In this document: piece after piece, positions 1-13,579 of the stretch
Numbering within the stretch: position 1 is the stretch's first letter
Layout: each line of letters begins with the position of its first letter
Source of the DNA: Sparassis latifolia
Taxonomy: Eukaryota; Basidiomycota; Agaricomycetes; Polyporales; Sparassidaceae
Direction: 5' to 3'
Length of the DNA stretch: 64,000 nucleotides
NCBI GenBank assembly: GCA_018466975.1
Contig: CM031561.1
Span: 5,084,001 to 5,148,000 of the forward strand
Translations under genes and position numbers: made by a program
Notes under the pieces: model-generated
Database searches by the model: none
What the model saw: only the letters and a program-made list of their open reading frames with translations
What the model was told of the DNA's origin: nothing

Positions 1-831
1 TCACAGGCAAAACAGCGAACAACCGCCGACCGGACCCACGCAGCACATGCGCATCAAAGGGGACGTCGATAGAGGGTCCACTGGGTTGCTGGGAGGTTTC
101 GTCGGTGCTATCCTGATCGTCAGCGTAGTCACCCTCCGAGTCTGCAGTAGAGTGAGTGCCGTCAATAGAGATTCTCTCTGAGTTGTGAGAGGACGATGCA
201 TCTGCACCATCCTGGTCGTCTTCCGGCTCCGAGAATGCATCGACATCCATAGCGTCCGAGGACGAGCGGGAGCGGACAAATTGGCTTTCGTCCACTATGT
301 GAGAGATGAGGAGAGTGGCAATGCCATCGAATACGACCTGGCTCGATCGTGGCGATAACTGTGGTAGAACGAACGATACTTCGTCCCTGCAGCAGCACAA
401 AAATCAGAATCGAGCAATCCTGGAAATGAAAGTACACGCAACATGTAGCAAGACTCTGGTGAGCATGCTATTCCGACCCCTTTGAAGAACAAAGACCACA
501 GAGGAACAGTTGGTCGAGCGGGGCCACAGTCTTCGAGAGATTCGAGCTCACGAAGAGCCGCCACAGTCGACAGAACTAGGTCGAACACCTTATTGAGACG
601 CGACACAGAGTCTGTCACAGACTGTCCTTCGTGCTGGAAAGCTCGTTGACGCGGTGCATCCTGACTGAGCTCGTTCAAGAGATAAGAAGCGAGTGGGGAG
701 ACGAAAGGCCATGGCCCAGTAGAAATATAATTGGGAAGAGGTTGGCTGAGCAGATGAACAACCTCTTGGACCTTATGAGGCCAATCGGAAGAGTTAGTTA
801 TGTCGTGGAACACGGGAGATGGGCAAAACAT
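1..831 (-). CDS. hypothetical acidic protein, 3' end outside window
   Basis: The start ATG is at 829-831. Exon 1 (438-831) encodes about 131 residues with leucine-rich helical stretches. A 51-bp intron (387-437, donor GTGTAC, acceptor TGCAG) restores a frame that then runs open to base 1. The second exon moves from a hydrophobic stretch into a very acidic Ser/Asp/Glu-rich tail (MDVDAFSEPEDDQDGADASS). No stop codon is reached, so the gene continues beyond the left edge. I do not recognise the family. The splice is inferred from frame and signals: the unspliced frame would stop early, whereas the joined frame stays open for a further 128 codons. The acidic tail resembles tails of nuclear proteins, but that is only a compositional remark. 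Confidence 0.6.
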
Positions 832-947
832 TTAATGTGAGAGGTACGCGTTTGCCTTGGTAGGTTGTGGCGGGGCGTGGCGTTTGACGCGGTGTGACAA
901 CTTGTGACACTCGCGAGTTGAACACCTTGAACTTGAATCTAGATGAG

Positions 948-984
948 CGTTCAAACGTTCAACGTTCAACGTTCAACGTTCAAT
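948..984. repeat. 7-bp tandem repeat (AACGTTC)n
   Basis: About five copies of a 7-base unit, AACGTTC, lie roughly 120 bp upstream of the start codon of the leftmost gene. Each unit contains the palindrome AACGTT. It could be a simple microsatellite or a cluster of binding sites; nothing else in the sequence decides this. Confidence 0.75.
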
Positions 985-1937
985 AACGTCACTTCAATGT
1001 TCTCGTCAAAGAAGTCCTTCTGGACGAGCAACTTTATCATGGAAGAAGTATTGACTACTCTTCTATTGCCCTCACCCGGTAAAAGGAATTGCACATCAAG
1101 TTGTCCAAAGCTAGTCATTGTCGGCGAGTATATTTATTCGGGTCAGCTTATGCTGGTCCGATATAATTCTGCGCGCAGAGCGAGACAGCCATGCCTGTGA
1201 TCATCGATCATCAAGGACAGGAGCACAATTTTATGGTCCGGGAGTGGCTGAGCGCCCTCGTCGTCCTGTATTTGACCGTGATTGACTGCGATCGGTCCAA
1301 CTGTGGATCTTTCTTTCTGTCTATTCTCTTCATTCATCAGTTTCACCTCTGCCCATGTTCAGCGCCGACCTGTGTATTATTTTTTCGTCTACAGGATCAT
1401 GAGCTTTCATCGCACGAACAGAGTGCGGAGTTCTCGATGAAAACACTGGGCACAGGGTCAGGGCAGACGCTTTGCACCCTCCACCTTCCTCTCTCTCCCT
1501 CTATCGAGTTCCGTGCCGGCGAGTGCAAGTCACGACAACACGACGACTGGCCAGTGCCACAGGCCAAGGAGGTATACTATCTATCCCCACCGACTCGCGT
1601 TCCTCGATATTCTGACGAGGCCGCCTGCCTAGGCGGACTGACTGCCGCAACTTTGTCGACTCTGAGCCAGCGTATTCTCTTTGTCCAGGGGTTTAGGGCG
1701 CTCTGTATCTCGTCACCGCCTCCACTGGTACTGCTCCCTACCCCAGTCACGTTCGTGCGTTCTGCGACGCACACAGTGACACAAGCCTTAAGCTTAGGCC
1801 CTGTTCGGTTGCCTGGTGTCGGCGAACCGGGCTCGGTTTGTCCTGCGGTAGACTTGGGGTCTCGGAACCGGACTCAAAACCCGGTTTCGCGTTTTGGCAG
1901 GCAAACCGAACCGGGCACCGGGCTACCGAACGAGCTA
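985..1937. other. intergenic; GC-rich imperfect hairpin near 1797-1937
   Basis: No convincing gene is seen. Near 1800-1937 an imperfect inverted repeat pairs CTGTTCGGTTGCCTGGTG with the complement of CACCGGGCTACCGAACGAG. This has the look of a small MITE-like hairpin, but I cannot define clean ends or a target duplication. It directly abuts the TA-flanked element that starts at 1938. Confidence 0.4.
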
Positions 1938-2715
1938 CAGTTGCGGACAATCAAACACGGTAAATTTGATAGCGCCTGAACTAGATTTTTCTGAGACAAA
2001 TGGACTTCAGATTCAGACTCAGGGAGGTTTAAAACCCCCAAAAATGCACTCAGATAGTTTTTCCCACGAGGTTTTTGGATGGCCAAATTTTTGGGCGATT
2101 TTTTCGACACTTATAGGCCACTTTGCGGTCGTAGTGAGTACTATTGGCCACCTGCTAGTCACCCGCAACCTCTGATTCATTCAAATGTTGCGAATCCACC
2201 CAAAATTCACCCAACCAGCTTCCGTAAGGGATCCTACTGCTACTTACGCATTTGTTCTCACGCCACACGTTTGAGGTGTTCTCACATGTTCGCGCAGATT
2301 TCAGCTGAAACTGCCTCTGGCACGAACCCGCTCATCATAGCTAGATTGGCAATGGTCAGAATGCTATCTAAGACAGTAACTTTAAATGACAAATTCCATA
2401 TTCTAGGTATACTTTGTGCATTTTCTATAGCCATATTTTTGGATGTATATTTTTCATCTGTTTGTGGCATTATGCCCTACTCATTGAAAGGAGTCGATTG
2501 CATATTTTTTCGTATTTTTATCTAATTAATTATGGGGTTGGCCAAAAATTTTGGGTCCAAAACAGGAAATAATAAGAATTAGTGAAATCGGCTCGTGCAA
2601 ATCGAGTCTCTGAGTCATAAGCATCACATTTGTGCAGTTTCCGAAAGCTTCCGGCACTGTCCGGACTCTACATAATTGGACTAAAATAGTTACCGCGTTT
2701 GATTGTCCGCAACTG
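1938..2715. mobile_element. 778-bp TIR element with TA target duplication (Tc1/mariner-type, non-autonomous)
   Basis: The ends are inverted repeats of about 26 bp: CAGTTGCGGACAATCAAACA at the left and its complement at the right, with one mismatch over the paired stretch. A TA dinucleotide flanks each side (1936-1937 and 2716-2717), the target duplication typical of Tc1/mariner elements. The interior is AT-rich. The open frames inside (for example 2079-2525) show no DDE transposase motif, so this is best read as a non-autonomous element. Confidence 0.8.
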
Positions 2716-2717
2716 TA

Positions 2718-3268
2718 GTAAGAGGATTCCATCGGGACGTCAGATCCGACTTCGAGAGGCAATCGCCCTGGCCCTCCAGATCTGAGATACATCCATGACA
2801 ATGGACATCGTTCAGTCGGTTTACTAGAATTACAACTAGAGAAGAATTGAGTCCGCGTACTCCAACGATGACTTAGAATAATAGAGCCCAATTCATCTCC
2901 CAGTGTTCCTTGTCGCCTCCGTGGCTTCGTCACCAGCACGAACAGGTAATGCAGGCATGTGACGAATAATTTATGCTGAACTGTGCGCACGTGAGACGTG
3001 ATCTTTGATGGTTGATACTTTTGGTCTTGTTCTACGATGGCCCGGATCCAAGCGACGAAGCTTGGTAGAAAGACGATATAGCCAATCGACGAATTCCACG
3101 TCTCGGGTTTCCGGCAGCGAGAAGAGATCCGATAAAATCCGCGAATGTCTGCCCAAGACAATTTAATATTGGCTGAGTGAAACAATCATACGGTCCATTG
3201 CCTCGGTATATGTAAGAGTATCTCAGTGATACAGCGAACAACAGAGATAGGACAAACTACGATAAATC
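2718..3268. other. intergenic, no supported gene
   Basis: A minus-strand open frame runs from the element above to about 3185, but it has no recognised domain, and its left part is simply the inverted repeat of the element. Nothing else could be supported here. Confidence 0.4.
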
Positions 3269-5150
3269 TCACTTCCCGGCACCACCCTCATTATTTAGAG
3301 ACACCACCATGCACTTGCGCGTCAGCAGATTGAACACGCTCCCGAATATCAGTGCGATGAGCGTGTAGCTCACGATAATGACGTACGGCATACTGAAGTC
3401 TGGCGTGTCAAGGTCGACCAGTAATGTTGACATGTAGATCCGCCTCGGCCTCCATTGAAGTGTCGTCAGTGCAGCAGCAGAAACATTCAAATCTGCTTCT
3501 GAAAGACCGCCGAGGGAAAATGGCACGAAAATCGCTGGGGGGGAGATCCCAGCCACGCTGTGCATAGGGTGGATGTTCGCTGTATCACAGGCATGGCTTT
3601 AAAACGTGCATCGTAACTTCCAACGCACTCTTCGGGGGGGAACATCAGTGCAGCTTGGAAGAGCATGGGCCGGGCGTGCGGGACAGGCGCAGCGTACGAG
3701 ATGATCGTTACAAGATTCTCTGCGAAGCAGTCCGTCCCATGTCAGCCATGTAATGTATGGACGCGAGCATGAGATTGGCATGCGCGATCGCGATCGCCCC
3801 GCTTGACCGAGTACACGTATTACGTGAGACACCGTCGTTGCGAACGCCAAGGGTGTGGAGATAGAACTGTGCGAGCCAAGGCATCGTCTGGAGATAGCCT
3901 GTTTGGACCTGCACTGGGAGGTTGTTGGTGACCACGAGCGAGAGCCGGCGTCTGTCTGGCTCGAGCCCTTGAGAGTGAGCTGAGAGGTTCGGCGGCGGCA
4001 AACGAGGCCGGAGTTGTATTGTTAATGTATAAACACGTCAGAAAAGCAGGGTCCTCATACGCACGATAGGCAAACGTCGCTTTTCCAGGCCATTGCATTG
4101 CGATGACCAGCGCGTCCTGTGTTACAAAACAGTAGGTCAGCTGCCACTAACCAAGCTGGATATGTCACAGGGACACAACGCAATATCTTTCGCCACGAAT
4201 ATCGCGAGGTCCTGTATAATTACGGACGGATCAGGGGAGAGTATACAACTTCTTCCCAGGTAGCTCCACTCGAACCTCGCTTGAGCATGTAACCGGGCAC
4301 GCTCTGTCAATCGTGCGGTCAAATATTGAACCGAGTGACCAGTCTGAGTCGCGCACGCGTAGCCAGTCCAGTCATCAACAACGCCGATAAGGTGGGAGGG
4401 GCGGCGGAATGCTAACCTCTACGCTTGTTAGGGGATAACCGGAAGGGATCGAAGACGGCCTGAAAGGTTACTCTCACTTCCACACCCAGTCAAAAATCCG
4501 ATGTGGATTGAGCAGATGCGCGATGCCTGAGAGCGATTTACAAGGGAGCAATTTGAGGAATGGTGTAAGATATTTAGTGCAGACATGCTCCGACGGTAGC
4601 GTGGCGTGGCGTAACTGGTGAGGGGCTTTCCAATCTGGTAATCACCCTTCAGGTTGGAACGATAGAGTAGGCGACGTGGTGTGCTGCTCATCCAGTGAAC
4701 CCAGTGAGGCACAGAATGGTCCGGCAAGAGCAATACGAAGACCTTGCCATCGTTCTTCAACACTGAGAAGTGTTTCGAGTTAAATCCATTATCCACCGTG
4801 ACAACAAACTCACTGGACTCACGATATGGGAGCGCCATCTGCCATCCACACCCAGAGCCCTGCTCCGGTACCCACACCGCTATCCATGATAGTTCCAGTT
4901 CCCCGCGTTCAGCGATAGATGCAGCTCCGTGACTGCATATTCGCGGAGAATCTGACCCGGAGTAAGAGGGAACAAAGTATTATGCTGCTGCGCTGTCGTT
5001 ATAGTTAGCACCAATTGACCCTCTGGATTTCTGGGAGTAGCACCCTTCAGCAACGTCGTGAAAGAGAATCTAGCAGCCAGCTTTGTAGAGGACGTAACGT
5101 CGATTCTTCCTCAAATTTTTCCGAAGAGGTCTGGAAGTATGAATACCAAA
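3269..5150 (-). pseudogene. GPI16: decayed GPI transamidase subunit GPI16/PIG-T
   Basis: Pieces of the family can be read in order on the minus strand: TLRPL, FSFTTLLKGATPRNPEGQ, ELHLSLNAGNWNY, GVGTGAGLWVWM, ERWQGLR, LTPFLKLLPCKSLSG, LLNPHRIFD, RTIDRACPV, RRLSLVVTNNLPVQVQ, TMPWLAQFYLHTL and the C-terminal STLLVDLDTPDFSMPY plus membrane segment SYTLIALIFGSVFNLLTRK. In yeast and human this subunit is part of the ER complex that attaches GPI anchors. The copy is broken. There is a frame jump after NWNY (about 4890), an in-frame TGA after QPEG (4642-4644), a missing Trp-His segment after PHRIFD (about 4485), a small deletion near 4235, a TGA at 3585-3587 and frame jumps at seven-base G runs (3537-3543, 3634-3640). 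Introns are still recognisable, so it is not a processed retrocopy. The N-terminal limit is uncertain. Confidence 0.78.
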
Positions 5151-5518
5151 CCAGCCCCCAAAGCAAACCGAAGTGTACTGCAACGGCCAGCGAAGTTGGG
5201 CGCTAACAAAGGCGCTTATCCTCGCGAGTTTGTGGCTTTGGAAATTTCTTGCCCGATGATCGATGAAGTCCATTGGAGAAAAATCAATAAACGCAGAAAC
5301 TAACACAGGTGAATAAGAACATTGAACGGGCAGATGTGACGTCTATATTCACAAGAATATCCAGTGTGAAGTCTGATCGATCGCCCAGCATTCTCGACCC
5401 AACAACTCCTTCTAACGTATGCTCAAACTCTTGTGGTACGAACTGCTCGTCTTATTGCGTTTATCTCCCAGGAATAGATCTACTTTCTTGGTCTTATCTT
5501 TCTTCTGAAAAGGATTAT
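5151..5518. promoter_or_regulatory. divergent interval between GPI16 relic and AFG2
   Basis: This stretch separates the 5' part of the GPI16 relic from the first in-frame ATG of the AFG2 coding frame. An ATG at 5139 opens a basic 54-residue frame that might be an upstream AFG2 exon. I could not join it convincingly, so the true 5' end of AFG2 may lie here. Confidence 0.35.
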
Positions 5519-8607
<3,089 letters not shown>

Positions 8608-8677
8608 AGCCGAATGCGCTGATCTTGTTCTCTTCTCCAGTGCTTGCCAATCTCCAAATTGTCTTACGACTGCTGCA

Positions 8678-9153
8678 TCAATTGTAAAGTATGGCAGGTA
8701 TGGAAGTATGACTATAATGAATGATGATCGATCCGATACAGTGATTCTGAGCGGGGGTTGGCAGCTCAGACTCCTCGGTTGAGAACTCGAAGGAAAGCTC
8801 GCTGCCCGCAGAGACAGCGAGGTTGCTCGAATAGTCGTCTGGTTCCGCCGGGTTCTTGGGAGCAGGGAGCCGTTGACGGGCGACAACGTCGGCTCGTCGT
8901 TTGAATGCACCGAGTGTCCAACATTTGAGTCACCGGGCTTCAATGTTGTTGAATGCAAGAATGAGCGGCGCACCATGGCATTCGCATTGGATAATGTGAG
9001 GTTGTGTGTGCCCAGCGTGAAGTTGGATGCGTTGTCATACGCCTCGATCCCAAAGCCGGTACATGGGCCAGGAGTGGTTTGACGGACATTCAAGAGATAT
9101 GCAAAGGAGAGGACAGCAGCCCCTCACGACACAAGCACAAGTGGAGAGAACAT
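8678..9153 (-). pseudogene. secreted Asn-rich protein, broken
   Basis: An ATG at 9151-9153 opens a signal-peptide-like leader (MFSPLVLVS), but codon 10 is TGA (9124-9126). The same frame then continues with GAAVLSFAYLL and CTGFGIEAYDNASNFTLG, with several N-glycosylation sites. Near 8850-8863 the sensible frame shifts by one base into NPAEPDDYSSNLAVSAGSEL and ends with PTPAQNHC near a stop at 8678-8680. The layout resembles a widespread but unnamed family of small secreted Agaricomycete proteins; that resemblance is from memory of the pattern, not a search. A TATAAAT box at 9226-9232 (minus) lies about 75 bp upstream of the ATG. It is either a pseudogene or an intact gene with two sequence errors. 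Confidence 0.5.
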
Positions 9154-9233
9154 GGTTTGTGTTGGTATGGCGCAATCGATGTCCGCGTAAGAACGAGCGA
9201 GGACTGCGACGAAGACCGGCGTCGCATTTATAC

Positions 9234-10019
9234 GTCGACGGGACGCTGTAGTCCTATAGTAGCCAGCACACACAGACATGAAACAAGAATATTCGCCATT
9301 CGTGAGGTTAGTGGCTGTAGCGTGTTAACGAACATTCTTGTCCTTGTAAACTTCTACTACCGGCCCGACATAGAAACTCTTTACACTAAAACCTAGTGCT
9401 TTCAAAGACACTAACTCGTAGCAAATTAGCGAAATTTTACTGCAAAAAAAGCGGCACTCACGTACGTGCGGAAGTTTTGAGTGACAAAGTTTCTCCACGG
9501 GGTCATCATTCTTCAACTAACTCAGGAGAAGGAACAGAAAAGCTTAGGTAGGCGCTTCTCAACCTCCGCCGCTCACCTCCAACTTCAGGCGGCCGGAACA
9601 ACATCAGCAAGCGCTGCCAAATAGGAAACAAATGAAGGGCCAGTCCAGACAGAGTATTCGGGAACGGTGTACGGTCTGCGCGTCGCTGCTCCATTTATAC
9701 CGCGCCCGATCTACGCTGACGACCCGTGCGTAGCCTCCGGACATTGTACGCCACTCGAACACAACACCAGCAGGAATAATTGCTCAGGTGGAAGTGCAAG
9801 ACTTGGTGGAGACTAGCAGTGCACAGTTGCATATAATGGCGGGTTCCCAGCACCAGCAGTCAGATCCGAGTCGAGTCCTCGGTGGCACGGCACGGACACA
9901 GACGGCGGATAGGCTCACAATGTCAGTCGGTGGGATCGTCCGTGAAGTAGCTGACTTGTCCGTCCTTTGTGCGCGGCAGATGGAAAGCTCATAGAGGCTA
10001 TCGTAGCAGAAGCGGTCGT
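9234..10019. other. intergenic, nothing recognised
   Basis: Only short open frames on both strands, with no domain, repeat or RNA signature that I could support. Confidence 0.4.
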
Positions 10020-10624
10020 GTCCTCAGGCTCCGATCATCTCTCCGTGCGATGTCTGAGGATTCCATGCAAACGAGGTTAGAGCACTTTCTCGACATCGAT
10101 ACCGACGAAGGCATTTTATCATAGCACCATGCTTACCTGCATTCAAAAAGAGATGAAGGACAACCTGGGGCATCTTGCTCGTGCTTTCTGGACGACGAGC
10201 ATTCGGCTGCCAGCATCCCATATGCGAGTAGGGAGCAAGCGTACCGAAAAGACACAAGCTTCAAAATCGTCGATCCTAGGGTCATAATGCACAGTCCACG
10301 CATGCACTAACAAGTACGCTGTGCTCCGCCAGCGACCACTTGTACGACCGACGTTCCTGCTTGCCCCAAGCAACTTGCTACTCTTGTCCGGCGGGATCTT
10401 GCTGACGTCGTAGGTGAGGTACAGCGAAGTGAGACAGGCATCCTCGACGTCAGGCTTCATGATGTATCTAGACAGACCCGTGGCATAAAGCATTGCGGCG
10501 AGGAGGAAACGTCGTTGCAGAGATTTGGATCGGGCTCGTGTCCGATCGTCTCGGAGTCACTCTCGACAATGTCCTCTTCGGTCAGACGAACTTTCTCCTG
10601 AAGGCCCTCCATCAGCTTAGCCAT
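10020..10624 (-). CDS. hypothetical protein, frame uncertain
   Basis: An ATG at 10622-10624 begins an acidic leader (MAKLMEGLQEKVRLTEEDIV) that reads for about 57 codons. A second, better-looking frame overlaps from about 10510: RRFLLAAMLYATGLSRYIM, then LTSLYLTYDVSKIPPDKSSK. It continues through a possible intron (donor GTGTCT) to PQVVLHLFLNA and a last intron with donor GTAAGC. Joining the first two frames needs either an unseen intron or a one-base shift near 10505. I do not recognise the family. Whether the gene is intact is open. Confidence 0.35.
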
Positions 10625-11879
10625 ATATAATGGTGACCCAGCTGAAGTGGAGAATCGGAGGTATCAATACGTGGTCCTACTTAAGCCGACGGACGACGTC
10701 TTCAAGAGATCTACAGGCCGCTCTTCGGGATTTGGACTAGTATGTACAATAACGACCGTCGCCCCAGCGGTCATGGTCCTACTCCAAGATCTCACGATTC
10801 TACCTCCCACTGTCGATCCTACTGCCGACCTTGATGATCTCCGTTCACCTTAGAACCACCTCCAAGAAAAATGTAGATCATCAAGGTTGGCCTACAGACG
10901 AGATGACCTTCAACTGTGAAGTACGTACTACGCATGCATTTATTTCACCTTCATCAGCTACCGCTTGCTATCCCAGAAGTTTAAGAGAGCGATGCACATG
11001 CTCTCGTTGGAACACCTTCCGGTTGATCTGATTCCGCGGCGTGGCCAGCTCTTGAAACCGTCGCCACTGCACTTCGGTTGGGTTTACGGCGGAGTCAAAT
11101 AATTTAATAAAAAAAGCTGGGAAGTACGCAGGATCTATACAAAACGGCGAATAACTTCGAAAGGTTAAAGTGAAGCTCTCGGATGAGGCTGATTGCCAGC
11201 GGCGAGCGCGGCCTCGGTATTGCAGAGCGTGCGAAGGGCAACCTCGAGGGCGCAAGGTAGTAGTATCTGTGCGTGTGCCATGTCGGTAATTCTGAATAGG
11301 GCAGGATATTGGAAGGTTTTTGGTGAGTTTAGGAAGCACGTCGCTTCTACATGAGCTCCAGAACTTTTCCTGCAAATTGGGCTTGGGGCATGCAAGAGGG
11401 TGTCAAGCATTGTCCCAGTTGCACTCTTGAAGCGGATGAACCTTTACACTGAAATGAAGGCAGCTGGTTACTTAGCTGTATGTGGTCCTATTACCGTAGT
11501 GCACAAATCCCTACAGTCCTTCGTTATTGGCAACGGCGGAATGTGGCACTGAAGAAACACAGTCAGATTGCAGTCATATCAGCTTGTGTTACGATCTATG
11601 GATATCATTGCCCATACGACGTCAAACGTCCACGTCCTGAAAACCATTCGGCAGTACGAACCGGATCTGCACGGTACAGAAGTATTATGGAATGCTATAT
11701 CGTGCGAATGTCATGTGGGAATAAACAAATGTCCATGCAACGAGAGGACACGAGAAAACAATACGTAGCGTAGCATTCATGATGTCCTAGTCCAACGGCC
11801 CAATTTAACGCATGTGTCCGATTAAACAGTCCTGCGTGCAGCGCACGCATCCCCGCCGAGTTCACGTCCAACGGCAGCT
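10625..11879. other. intergenic, nothing recognised
   Basis: Short overlapping open frames only. No splice-consistent gene, repeat or RNA could be supported between the uncertain gene at 10.0-10.6 kb and the DUF7137-like gene. Confidence 0.4.
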
Positions 11880-12645
11880 CTAATGCGCCATTTGCCGCAG
11901 TAAGGTGTAACCGGACAGGAACATGATAACCACCGTCGCGACAAGACTGACGAAGGCGGGATGAGCGACATAATCCGGCCACGAGGCATTGACGTTGCAC
12001 CCAGGACATGTCCAGCCTATCACGCCAGTGTATCAGGCCGACGGACGGGTGGATAGACCTCAGGTGCTTACTGGAAAGTGGGGTGTACGGCTGTGGTGAA
12101 TACAACGCAAATCTCAGCCCACTGTTCTCGGACAGCTGTCCAGGTGACATCGCTGCACCCGGGCCGCGATCACCCCAGATGTTCAGGGTGTACGTCGCAA
12201 CGGCAAGAGGGGTGGCCGAGTGTGCCTGCTGGTACGACCATAGATCCCATGTCACCGACGTCACAGAGCCGTCGATGATTCCGTTGGTGGGACCGACGGG
12301 ATATGTGTTCCCGTTCTCGCAGATGGCGGAGACGGTGAGGTGGGTAGGGGTCACAAGGAGGTTGGTGAAGTTCCACGCAAACGTAATGGTATTAGACGGG
12401 GCGATTTTGTAGTAGGACGTCGCTGTCTCTGGGGGTTGGGTGATCGTGAGTGCGCCTGCCGGCGCCGTCTGGGGAATCTTCGAGCTGCTGCTTGATGCTG
12501 CAGAACTTGCTTTGCTCGACGATGACATCGTGCTACAGTCGACTACCGCTCTGATGAAGCAGGTGAAGAGGGAGAAGAGAGCGAAGATGAGAAATTTGAC
12601 AACAAGGGCTTCTCGAGACCGTCTTTGCAGGTGGTGAGCGGGCAA
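11880..12645 (-). CDS. DUF7137-like secreted/membrane protein
   Basis: Exon 1 (12072 upward) encodes a hydrophobic leader (LIFALFSLFTCFI), a Ser-rich linker, then the conserved body ITQPPETATSYYKIAPSNTI, WNFTNLLVTPTHLTVSAICE, NGNTYPVG and YTLNIWGDRGPGAAMSPGQL. A 55-bp intron (12017-12071, donor GTAAGC) joins it to exon 2, which encodes SSWTCPGCNVNASWPDYV and a C-terminal membrane segment (FVSLVATVVIMFLSGYTLL), with the stop at 11880-11882. This is the pattern of fungal DUF7137 proteins, of unknown function. The first in-frame ATG is at 12526-12528, downstream of the hydrophobic leader. The real start therefore probably lies in an upstream exon that I could not place, and the right boundary given is only the open frame. 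Confidence 0.7.
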
Positions 12646-13579
12646 GGCGTGGACCGTGGCAACACGGGTACGGAATGGTCACGCACACCGTTACTCACGT
12701 TACGTGACGAAATACTCTTCTTTTACAATTCATCTGCCTCGGTACGTGGGGGTGAATATCTTATATTCAACACCATGATGTACTCCAGAGTGCTTGCAAG
12801 GACCTGATGCTGTGGCTTGAACACTTGACGCAAATCCGAAGAATGTTGGCCGTGGCGAAATTCGAGCGTTTCTGGGTCCTTCTTGCACTAAATAAAAGAA
12901 AGTTCTGATGATCAGCTGCAGTACGAAGACAGCACATAACGGCCGTTGGCGTGGACATCTATCTACACGTACGTGCTCTGCGCAATACGAAACATGCACT
13001 GTGTGTGTGATCAATCTGTCTTTCGTTCATTTCATTTCTTGCAGGGAAACGATCAAACTCCCCTAACTCATTAATGGCGCTACACCGAAATCGACTTCTG
13101 GCAAGGCATGAGTCCAGTTGGCTACCGCATTTTTGCTACTACACACGGCAGGTGCCGTCTCACTCCAAGAATTTATGAGTATACTGCCCTACAACGATGG
13201 ATTTGTGGCGTGTACGTACAGTACAAGATCACACTGTTCACATTGCCCCGCTTAATCACGGATCAAGATGCCCTTGCGACCTCCCTCGGTGGGACTGGCT
13301 GTGACTGATCAACAGAACTAACATCCGTGTCGAAGTCGATGCTTGTGTTCATCACGCGCGCCTTGACGTTGCTGACAGGAATCGCTGCCTGTGCAGCCCT
13401 GGGTCCGATTGTCTTCCATGCTCAAAATGCACTTCTCTCCCGGCCCATATAGTCAGCGGATGTCGCCTGTGCACAAGTGTCGCCATTCTTCCAACTAGCT
13501 GGCTCTATTTCTTTCTTGCGTCGTATCCTTGTCCTTCATTTCTATACCCTTCTCTTGTAAAATTGTTCTGCTTTTCACG
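12646..13579. other. intergenic, promoter regions
   Basis: No supported gene. The interval lies between a minus-strand and a plus-strand gene and probably contains both promoters. Confidence 0.4.

Noticed and set aside
1191..1979. 262-codon plus-strand open frame
   Set aside because: It has no recognised domain, runs through a GC-rich hairpin and into the end of the transposable element, and its composition looks random.
2079..2525. 148-codon open frame inside the 778-bp element as a possible transposase
   Set aside because: It shows no DDE motif or helix-turn-helix and is too short for a Tc1/mariner transposase.
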